From JBCCGL01 sp039029275 (GTDB taxonomy: Bacteria > Pseudomonadota > Gammaproteobacteria > JBCCGL01): DNA of 64,000 nt. The position numbers and the translations under genes were made by a program. Each line of letters starts with the position of its first letter. The stretch's first letter is position 1. Location: NCBI GenBank assembly GCA_039029275.1, contig JBCCGL010000004.1:186001-250000 (forward strand), written 5' to 3'. Of the stretch, positions 24,707-31,975 are shown piece after piece. The notes under the pieces were generated by a model. The model was not told the origin of the DNA and did not search any database. It saw nothing but the letters and a program-made list of their open reading frames with translations.

Positions 24707-25840
24707 TCAGCATTTTCTCCACAAGGCTGCGGTACCGAGCCCGCCTGCAGCAGCGATTGTTGCAAGGCCAAAGTCACCCGAATCTGCAACTTGCATTTCG
24801 TGCCACAAGCGCACCGCGAGTATCGCGCCGGACGCACCAATCGGGTGGCCGCGAGCGAGCGCACCACCGCCGCGATTGACAGTCGCGCTGTCGAATTTGC
24901 ACTCACGTTCGCACACCATGGCCTGCACGGCAAACGCCTCCATCAATTCCACATGCGACAGGTCGCCGGCACCGAGATTCTGCGAATCGAGAAGCGCACG
25001 CGTTGCTGCAATCGGCGCCAGCGCGGGCGATGCAGGATCACAGCCCACCGCCTGACCCTCGATAAACTCGATAGAATTGGATCTGGCATTCAATCGCGTC
25101 GCCACGGACTCACTGACCAGCACAACCACTGCGGCGGCGTCTGCCTCAATCGCAATCGTGGCATTCGTCAATCCCGTTTCTGAATTACCGGCGACAACGC
25201 CCGCGCGTTGACAAATCCGTTCGTCCAGTCGGCGGGTAAAGCTGTCGGCATCAATTTCGCCAATCGATACGATTTCATCGTTGTTCGATGCACACTCGAG
25301 TGCTTTGCGATGGCTGAGAATTGCGTAGCGCGCTTGTTCATCGCGCGAAACATCCTGCTCGGCGGCGAGCTGCGCGGCAGATTCGAGCATGTCCGGATCG
25401 CGCTGCGGCCACGGTGAAAACGGCGGGCGGTCGTAGGGTTCAAAGTGCTCGGCATCGCGTGCAACTTTGCGCGCGCGTTGTGGCGCTCGACTGTAGCTTT
25501 CCAGTCCGCCCGCGACGACGATTTGCGCCGAACCGGATTGGATAATCCGCGCCGAAGAGATAATGGCATCGAGGCCAGAGCAGCATTGGGTATCGACTGT
25601 TTGTGCAGGCACCGGCGGCGGCAGTCCGGCTTCGAGCGCCGCCAGCCGCGCGGGGTTGCCTCCGGCATAAAGTGCGTTCCCCATCACCACTGCGTCGACA
25701 TCAGTGGGCTGAATTGCAGATTCGACAAGCGCCGCATTTATCACTGCCGCACCAAGCTGCCACGCTCCGATATGTTTTAACGTCCCATTGCGATTTGCGA
25801 CAGGGGTTCGTTTCGCGGCAACAGCGTAAACTCTGTTCAT
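24707..25840 (-). CDS. Thiolase-family protein lacking the second catalytic Cys
   Basis: A 377-aa thiolase fold protein with the nucleophile Cys86 in VDTQCCSGLDA and the catalytic His in ARGHPIGASGA. Two usual active-site features differ: NEAFA is MEAFA, and the C-terminal CxGGGxG is IAAAGGLG, so Ala363 replaces the acid/base Cys. It could load an acyl group but may not perform ordinary Claisen condensation or thiolysis. By gene order (biotin transporter, CoA ligase, thiolase) it resembles Bacillus subtilis YhfS, whose yhfU-yhfT-yhfS operon is biotin-controlled. The role is unproven there too. The gene overlaps nothing upstream but follows the ligase by 3 bp. Confidence 0.85.
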   Translation of the reverse strand: MNRVYAVAAKRTPVANRNGTLKHIGAWQLGAAVINAALVESAIQPTDVDAVVMGNALYAGGNPARLAALEAGLPPPVPAQTVDTQCCSGLDAIISSARIIQSGSAQIVVAGGLESYSRAPQRARKVARDAEHFEPYDRPPFSPWPQRDPDMLESAAQLAAEQDVSRDEQARYAILSHRKALECASNNDEIVSIGEIDADSFTRRLDERICQRAGVVAGNSETGLTNATIAIEADAAAVVVLVSESVATRLNARSNSIEFIEGQAVGCDPASPALAPIAATRALLDSQNLGAGDLSHVELMEAFAVQAMVCERECKFDSATVNRGGGALARGHPIGASGAILAVRLWHEMQVADSGDFGLATIAAAGGLGTAALWRKC

Positions 25841-25843
25841 ACG

Positions 25844-27394
25844 CTAGAGTGTGGACAGCCCATCGGTCGCGATACGCGCCGACAGTTTTTGCAAATCGGT
25901 TTTCCCCGATCGCGTTCGCGGCCAGTGTGAGCATATTCGGTAATCGCTGGGGATCTTGTAGGCGGGGAGAAAACGTCGGCTATGCGCGATCAGATCGCGC
26001 GCGGCCATTTCACCCGAACTGTCGCATTCGATCACGGCAAGCAAACGGTGGCCGCGTTTGCTGTCGGTCACTCCGAGAACCGCCACTTCATTAACGATTT
26101 CGTGCATTATCAAAACCCGCTCGATCTCTTCCGGATAAACGTTCTTGCCGGAGCAAACCAACATCCGGTCCGCGCGCCCCAGCAAAAATAAATTGGACGC
26201 CGCGTCGAGACACCCAACATCACCAACGCTTAACGCACCGTCGTGTGCGACGGTACACCCGCTTGCTGCATTTGCGTATCCCCTGAACAGCATATTGCTT
26301 TTAACAAAGACATCACCCGCAGTATCACACGGCAATCTCTCCTGACCATCCGCACTGCGCACCGAAACATCAACCCCATAAAACGCGCGCCCTACCGAGT
26401 TGACTGGTCGATTTTCACCGTTTTTGGAAATCGCGACAAAGCTCAACTCAGACGCACCGTAGAACTCGCATAACTCCGCGCGAGGGAAAGACGCGGCAAA
26501 AACATCGCGCATTTGCTCCGGCCACTTGGCCCCCGAACTGAGCACATAACGCACGCTCGAAAATACGCGCGACGTTTTTATCAACAACTGAATATGTGCA
26601 GGCACTGCGTAAAGAACTGTGGCTTTATGTTGATTGATAAGCCGCGAAATTTTTGTAACTGCAAAGCGGCGAGAAAAAATCACGCTAGCGCCTGCATGCA
26701 ATCCACGCACAAGCGCGTACATAAAAAGCGAATGCGACAAGGCTCCGGGTGCCACGATGACATCCTGTGGAGACAAAGGGCACTCGTGCTGCTCGTTTTC
26801 AAAACTCGACAACCACGACGCCTGATCGCGGCAAAAACCTTTTGGCGTGCCTGAAGATCCTGAGGTAAACCCTGTGTAAAAAGTGCCGCCATGATTGACG
26901 TCAGTTGGAAATTCATCCTTTGTATTTTTACAGATTGCCGCGACAACTTGATCAAACCTGAGTTTGCTTGCTGCAATTTCGATTACATCAGTGTCGGTTT
27001 CGAGCGGCAACTCGGCAAATACGCACACAACATCACTCGCTGACAGCAGATCATAAACGGCATCTCGCGGCCACTCATGATCGAAAACCTGCATGTTGTA
27101 TCCGGCGCGGACTCCCGCCAAGAAAATCAGCACCAGCGCAGGTGAGTTGGGCAGGTACACAGCGATAATTTCGCCGTCCGGGTACTGCTCACGCAGCGAT
27201 GCGGCGATGCAATCGAGCGAGCGGTTCAGCTGGTCCCAGCTGATCGAATCGTCAAGACAAATCAGCGCGGTTTGATTGGGCTTTTGTCGCGCGTGTGCGC
27301 GCAATGATGACGTAATACTTTCAAGTGAATCAGACCGGTTGATGTTACTTGCGCGCATCGTAACAACGTGCATCAATTGCAGCGGCGACATCAT
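25844..27394 (-). CDS. Acyl-CoA ligase (AMP-forming), yhfT-like by context
   Basis: ANL-superfamily adenylate-forming enzyme, up to 516 aa. The P-loop is FTSGSSGTPKG, the A5 region is EFYGASE, the hinge is GRADRMLVCSGKNVYPEE, and the catalytic Lys is in RTRSGKTDLQK. The 27394 start overlaps bioN by 50 bases; ATG 27358 (12 codons later, overlap 14) is equally plausible, as neither has a clear Shine-Dalgarno. It should activate a carboxylic acid to its CoA ester. Situated directly after biotin-transport genes, its substrate may be a pimelate-like or biotin-derived acid, which is inference from the parallel with Bacillus yhfT. Confidence 0.87.
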   Translation of the reverse strand: MMSPLQLMHVVTMRASNINRSDSLESITSSLRAHARQKPNQTALICLDDSISWDQLNRSLDCIAASLREQYPDGEIIAVYLPNSPALVLIFLAGVRAGYNMQVFDHEWPRDAVYDLLSASDVVCVFAELPLETDTDVIEIAASKLRFDQVVAAICKNTKDEFPTDVNHGGTFYTGFTSGSSGTPKGFCRDQASWLSSFENEQHECPLSPQDVIVAPGALSHSLFMYALVRGLHAGASVIFSRRFAVTKISRLINQHKATVLYAVPAHIQLLIKTSRVFSSVRYVLSSGAKWPEQMRDVFAASFPRAELCEFYGASELSFVAISKNGENRPVNSVGRAFYGVDVSVRSADGQERLPCDTAGDVFVKSNMLFRGYANAASGCTVAHDGALSVGDVGCLDAASNLFLLGRADRMLVCSGKNVYPEEIERVLIMHEIVNEVAVLGVTDSKRGHRLLAVIECDSSGEMAARDLIAHSRRFLPAYKIPSDYRICSHWPRTRSGKTDLQKLSARIATDGLSTL

Positions 27395-27956
27395 CAGCCA
27401 TTTTCAACGTGCGCACAATTGTGGGCACCGCAAGCGCAAGGGGATTTTTATCCACACCTCGCGCACGCTGCGCCTCTCGAACCTCTCTGACAGTCGCGGC
27501 CATCATCGGAACAAAACGTATTGCGAGCGATAGAGCCAAACTGATTGCTGCAGGATTAATTCCGAGGACGCGCAATGGTCGCAAACCGCTTTCGAGTGCA
27601 TCCAGCATATCGGATGCGCGCGTCGTCAACGTGACGAGTGCCGCCATAATAATGAGTGCAAAAAAACGCACGACAATATGAATAGCGTGCAGCCAGTGAG
27701 ACAACCATACCTCGATAAGAAAAATAATCGCGAGAAAAAACAAAACCGGTTTGATCTGTCGCCAGGCCGTTTCTAACGCCATCCCCGCAACTGCGTAACC
27801 GCACAAGGCCGCGAATGCGAGCGCGACACTAAAAACCAAATTGTCGATCAGAAACGCGAGCGCGCAGACAAGCATCAGCGCGAGAAATTTAAACCCCGCT
27901 GCTGCTCTGTGCAGCGGTGAATGCCCCGGTATGTAGAAGCCGTCGATCACCCACAC
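27345..27956 (-). CDS. bioN: Biotin ECF transporter T component
   Basis: Transmembrane coupling subunit (EcfT/CbiQ family), 203 aa, with about four or five hydrophobic helices. The two diagnostic A-R-x signatures that couple to the ATPase are visible: AQRARGVDK and AIDARCYDA. It overlaps bioM by 10 bases and the following ligase gene as well, so the whole group is one transcription and translation unit. With BioM and BioY it forms the energised biotin importer in the inner membrane. Confidence 0.9.
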   Translation of the reverse strand: MWVIDGFYIPGHSPLHRAAAGFKFLALMLVCALAFLIDNLVFSVALAFAALCGYAVAGMALETAWRQIKPVLFFLAIIFLIEVWLSHWLHAIHIVVRFFALIIMAALVTLTTRASDMLDALESGLRPLRVLGINPAAISLALSLAIRFVPMMAATVREVREAQRARGVDKNPLALAVPTIVRTLKMADDVAAAIDARCYDARK

Positions 27957-28621
27957 TGCGCCGAGTAGTAAGTGATGACATCAGCAGGCGCACCGTCGCG
28001 CACCAGTTGCCCTTGATCAAAACACAGCACACGATCGTAGTTCGCCATAAGGTCGAGATCGTGCGCAACCAAAATCACCTGTTGATCGAGTTCGGCGATT
28101 TCCTGTGCGATGCGTTTTTTATTTTTGAGATCCAGTAGCGTTGTGGGCTCATCGAAAACGATCACCTGCGGCTTCATCAGCAATACGCCGGCGATAGCAA
28201 CCAATTGTTTTTCACCGCCGCTAAGCTGGTGTATCAGTCGCTCGCCGAATCCGCCCAAGCCCAGCGATTCGAGCATGGCGTCAACGCGTTGTGCAGTCTC
28301 TGCCTTGCCCATACCAAGATTGTTGAGACCAAAAGCAAGATCTTCAGCCACAGTAGGGAAAACCATCTGATTGTCGGGATTTTGGAACACAAAGCCGACA
28401 AGACGGCGAACATCCGAACCGTGCTGATGAGTGTTCAGACCCTCGACACGCACCTCGCCTTCACTCGGCAATAACAGTCCGTTCAGCAATCGCGCAAACG
28501 TGCTTTTACCCGACCCGTTAGCGCCGATCACCGCAATGCGGCGCTCGGACAATTGAAGATTGAGATTCGCTAGCAGGTGGCGCTGATCAACCCGAAAACA
28601 GACATTACGCAACTCGATCAT
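27947..28621 (-). CDS. bioM: Biotin ECF transporter ATPase
   Basis: ABC ATPase of 224 aa. Walker A is GANGSGKST, the Q-loop region VFQNPDNQMVFPTV carries the ECF-type QNPDNQ motif, the signature is LSGGEKQLVAIAG and Walker B is VIVFDEPTTLLD. The QNPDNQ sequence and the short length are characteristic of EcfA/BioM proteins. It drives the BioY-BioN complex and starts 30 bp after bioY. Confidence 0.93.
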   Translation of the reverse strand: MIELRNVCFRVDQRHLLANLNLQLSERRIAVIGANGSGKSTFARLLNGLLLPSEGEVRVEGLNTHQHGSDVRRLVGFVFQNPDNQMVFPTVAEDLAFGLNNLGMGKAETAQRVDAMLESLGLGGFGERLIHQLSGGEKQLVAIAGVLLMKPQVIVFDEPTTLLDLKNKKRIAQEIAELDQQVILVAHDLDLMANYDRVLCFDQGQLVRDGAPADVITYYSAQCG

Positions 28622-28651
28622 TGCGGATTGTCGACGCTCACGGGCGAGGGA

Positions 28652-29209
28652 TCATGCTCGCGCTGCATCATCCACAAGCGGGTAGCTTCGCTTGACCGTA
28701 ACGATAATCGCCGCCGCCAGTGCCGCTTTGATCAGGTCACCCGGGATAAAAGCCGAACTGCCAATTGCCGCTTGTATGAGTGAAAGGTCGGTCGCGTATG
28801 AAAGCCATGGAATGCCAGGAAGATAAACGCCGATTATTCCGCCCACCACGCACGCGAACATGGCGAAGAGAAAATTCAATCGATCCCAAAAACGCTCGAC
28901 CAGCCAGCCGACAATAAATGCACCGATGATCCAACCGACCAGAAATCCGGCGCTGGGCCCTGCAAACACGCCAAGGCCACCGCGCCCACCCGCCAAAAGC
29001 GGAAGGCCAACCGCAACCAGGATCAAAAATAATGCCATCGACAACGCGCCACGCCTGGCACCAAGCACGCCTCCAGCAAGCATCACACCGAGCGTTTGCG
29101 CGGTGATCGGTACACCTGCCGCAATTGGCACAGTAATTTTGGGGAAAAGGGCGAGCGCCGCCGTCAGCGCTGCAAATAAGGCGATGTACGCAATGTCTTT
29201 GGTATTCAT
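28652..29209 (-). CDS. bioY: Biotin ECF transporter S component
   Basis: Biotin-binding membrane subunit, 185 aa with six hydrophobic helices. The BioY hallmark GLPLLAGGRGGLG is present, as are the N-terminal ITVPIAAGVPITAQTLGVMLAG region and the FIPGDLIKAALAA C-terminal helix. BioY binds biotin at high affinity and can work alone or with BioMN. It is first of the operon; the 135 bp upstream show no convincing BirA or BioR operator. Confidence 0.95.
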   Translation of the reverse strand: MNTKDIAYIALFAALTAALALFPKITVPIAAGVPITAQTLGVMLAGGVLGARRGALSMALFLILVAVGLPLLAGGRGGLGVFAGPSAGFLVGWIIGAFIVGWLVERFWDRLNFLFAMFACVVGGIIGVYLPGIPWLSYATDLSLIQAAIGSSAFIPGDLIKAALAAAIIVTVKRSYPLVDDAARA

Positions 29210-29344
29210 TTTTGGTTGGATTGCAAAAGCGCGTAGTGTAACAAATTCGCGTATTCACGGCGGCATTGATACCGTGAATTTGGTCATTCAGTGTTTCGAA
29301 AACGACGCAATGGATTCAGGATCAATGGCAGTTGAAATGTGCGT

Positions 29345-30316
29345 CTAATAACAGCCCGCAATCCGCGCGCGCTGCTGGATGATCGGTAGCACCGTGTCGA
29401 TTGTCGCAGTCTCTACCCCAACGATTTGACCGAGTTCCTGCACAGCGGTCAGCAGTGCGTCGATTTCCATCGGACGCCTCAGGCTTAAATCCTGCAGCAT
29501 CGATGTCGTGTGCGCGCCCACCGCCGCCGCACCGTCGATGCGCTTGTCCACGTCGACTGCGAATCTCACACCGAGTTTTTCTCCGATGGCTTGTGCTTCA
29601 AGCATCATATTGCGCGCAACGCCGCGCGTGCCGGGATCGGTCGCAACCACATCCAGGGTTGCATGTGTCAGCGCACTGAGCGGGTTAAAGCACAAATTGC
29701 CCCAGAGCTTGACCCAAATCTCGTCACGAATGTTGCGCACCGGCGCCTTGAAACCGGCATTGATTAAGGCTTTGGAAAGCGCCACCACCCGCTCGGATTT
29801 TTCGCCGGACGGCTCACCAAGGGTAAAGCGGTTGCCGTCGATGTGCCTGACAACGCCCGGCTCTGATATTTCGCAGGCCGGGTACACAACGCAGCCGATG
29901 GCCCGTTCAGGGCCAATGCCGTCCCACTGTTTACCGCCGGGGTCAATGGTCTCCAGCCGCTGGTTTTCCCAGTCGCCATCGAGCTTGTAGAAATACCACC
30001 AGGGCACCCCGTTCACCGCCGTCACCACCGCCGTATTCTCGCCTAAAAGCGGCTGCATCGCCTCGACCACACCGGGTACGGAATGCGCCTTGAGCGCGAC
30101 GATAACGTAATCCTGCTCGCCCAGCTCGGCGGGGTTTTGTGTCGCGTTGGGGTGCGTCACGATCCGCTCACCGTCGATGTCCAGTGCAAGCCCACTGGAT
30201 TTAATCGCTTCAAGATGCGGGCCACGCGCAATCAGAGAAACATCTTCACCGGCGTTGGCCAGTAGCGCCCCGAGATACCCGCCGATGGCACCGGCACCGT
30301 AGACTGCAATTTTCAT
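29345..30316 (-). CDS. panE: Ketopantoate reductase family protein (2-dehydropantoate 2-reductase)
   Basis: NADPH-dependent reductase of 323 aa. The N-terminal Rossmann motif is VYGAGAIGGYLGALLA, and the catalytic Lys is in IWVKLWGNLCFNPLSAL; both match PanE/ApbA. The family reduces 2-ketopantoate to pantoate, but many paralogues act on other 2-keto acids. The ATG at 30316 shares one base with the TGA of the upstream CoA ligase gene, so the two are translationally coupled. Since that partner resembles oxalyl-CoA synthetase, a catabolic rather than pantothenate role is quite possible; the symbol denotes the family only. Confidence 0.85.
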   Translation of the reverse strand: MKIAVYGAGAIGGYLGALLANAGEDVSLIARGPHLEAIKSSGLALDIDGERIVTHPNATQNPAELGEQDYVIVALKAHSVPGVVEAMQPLLGENTAVVTAVNGVPWWYFYKLDGDWENQRLETIDPGGKQWDGIGPERAIGCVVYPACEISEPGVVRHIDGNRFTLGEPSGEKSERVVALSKALINAGFKAPVRNIRDEIWVKLWGNLCFNPLSALTHATLDVVATDPGTRGVARNMMLEAQAIGEKLGVRFAVDVDKRIDGAAAVGAHTTSMLQDLSLRRPMEIDALLTAVQELGQIVGVETATIDTVLPIIQQRARIAGCY

Positions 30317-31842
30317 CAGGCGAGTCCGAGTTTTTCAGCCAGTCCGATGCGTTGCAGCTTACCGGTTGCGCCTTTTGGAATCTCGTCGAGAATCAGCACT
30401 TTTCGCGGCACTTTGAAATCCGCCAAATGCTCGGATGTGAACGAGCGAATGCCGGCTTCGTCTGCGTCCTCGCCCTCGCGCAGCACAACCGCTGCGGCAA
30501 CCTCCTCTCCCAGTTTGATGTGCGGCATCGCAAAGGTGACGCACTGCTGCACAGCGGGATGATCCATTAGCACCTCGTCTACTTCGCGCGGCGAGATTTT
30601 CTCACCGCCGCGATTGATGATTTCTTTGAGGCGACCGGTAATCGAGACGTAGCCTTGATCGTCTATCACGCCCTGATCGCCGGTGCGAAACCAGCCATCG
30701 GTAAAGTTTTCGGCGTTGGCTTTCGGGTTGTTTTCGTATCCGCTTGTGACGTTATCGCCGCGAATCACGATCTCGCCGGTCGCACCGTTTTCGAGCAGCT
30801 CACCGCCTTCATCCATAATGCGCACCTCTGGGCCTGCGGCGATCCCGACCGTTCCCGGCTTGCGCGCAGCCGGAGGCATCGGGTTGCACGCCATTTGGTG
30901 CGCCGCCTCGGTCATCCCGTAGGCCTCGATCACCGGCACGCTAAACGCTGCTTCAAGTTCCGACATCACTTGCGGTGGAAGTGATGACGATGAAGATCGA
31001 ATGAGTCGCAACGGAACCTGCTCGATCACATCCAGACTGCGCGACGCGCGCGACAGAATCGCCTGATGCATGGTCGGCACCGCTGTGTACCACGTGGGTT
31101 TTGCTTCCTCCATCCAGGAAAAAAACTTGAGCGCGTTGAAGCCCGAGGTGCAGAAAATGTGCGCGCCGGCTTTCAGCGACGACAACACCGCCGCGATCAG
31201 CCCGTGAATATGAAACAGCGGCATCACATTAAGGCAGATGTCATCCTCTACCAGCGCTAGGCTCGTGCCAATGTTCGCGGCGGATGCGCAAACGTTGCGG
31301 TGGCTCAGCGGAACAATTTTTGGTCGCGACGTGGTGCCCGAGGTATGCAGAATCAGCGCGATGTCGCTGTCATTCGGCAAGCTGTCCGCGACGCCAACTG
31401 CGGGGTCTGCGGTGATATCCAGATCAAAGTCACCGGCGTTGCGCGCCGCGTCGTTGCGCAATCCAATCACGCTGATGCCCAGGCTTTCTGCGGCCGCGAC
31501 CGCCGGCGAGTCACTCCCTGACTCGACCACCAGCGCTTTTGCGTTGAGGTCTTCAAGGTAGAACGCGAACTCTTCTCGCTTGTAAGCGGGATTGAGCGGA
31601 GCAGTCACAGCCGCCCCCGCAATGGTGACGAACGCAGTCGCCATCTCCGGCCCGTTTGTCAGCACAATCGCAACACGATCACTTTGTGCCAATCCAGCGC
31701 TACGCATTGCCTTGCGAGTGCGCTCATTCAAGTCGCGCAGTCCCGCGTAAGTCAAGGCTACCCGGCCCGGCGCTGATATGGCGACCTGCTCGTCTCGGCC
31801 TGCGCTGATCAGTTCGGGCGTTGTGAATGCTTCTTTTGACAA
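30316..31842 (-). CDS. Acyl-CoA synthetase resembling oxalate-CoA ligase (AAE3/Pcs60 type)
   Basis: AMP-forming ligase of 508 aa. The P-loop is HTSGTTSRPKIVPLSH. Segments typical of oxalyl-CoA synthetases AAE3 and Pcs60 are recognisable: PLFHIHGLIAAVLSSL, WYTAVPTMHQAIL, LRLIRSSSSSLPP, EAYGMTEAAHQM, NVTSGYENNPKAN and NRGGEKISPREVDEVL. The catalytic Lys is in PKGATGKLQR. The likely reaction is oxalate (or another short diacid) plus ATP and CoA to the CoA ester. No oxalyl-CoA decarboxylase or formyl-CoA transferase is seen in the window. First gene of a two-gene operon with the ketopantoate reductase-like gene. Confidence 0.87.
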   Translation of the reverse strand: MSKEAFTTPELISAGRDEQVAISAPGRVALTYAGLRDLNERTRKAMRSAGLAQSDRVAIVLTNGPEMATAFVTIAGAAVTAPLNPAYKREEFAFYLEDLNAKALVVESGSDSPAVAAAESLGISVIGLRNDAARNAGDFDLDITADPAVGVADSLPNDSDIALILHTSGTTSRPKIVPLSHRNVCASAANIGTSLALVEDDICLNVMPLFHIHGLIAAVLSSLKAGAHIFCTSGFNALKFFSWMEEAKPTWYTAVPTMHQAILSRASRSLDVIEQVPLRLIRSSSSSLPPQVMSELEAAFSVPVIEAYGMTEAAHQMACNPMPPAARKPGTVGIAAGPEVRIMDEGGELLENGATGEIVIRGDNVTSGYENNPKANAENFTDGWFRTGDQGVIDDQGYVSITGRLKEIINRGGEKISPREVDEVLMDHPAVQQCVTFAMPHIKLGEEVAAAVVLREGEDADEAGIRSFTSEHLADFKVPRKVLILDEIPKGATGKLQRIGLAEKLGLA

Positions 31843-31975
31843 GGTGCTTGCTCCAATTTCAGGACCGGGAAATTCTTCGCGCTAATTTTCTCACGATCCC
31901 CAATCAACTCGCCATCAAAACTGTCAGCCAATTCTGCAATCCGTATACTGATGCGCACACAATACGGCCAGCGCG

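Noticed and set aside
29210..29260. Possible BirA operator before bioY (TTGTTACAC ... TTTTGCAA)
   Set aside because: The half-sites match the TTGTAAACC/GGTTTACAA consensus poorly and the spacing is much too short; no BioR-type TTATMTATAA-like site is present either.
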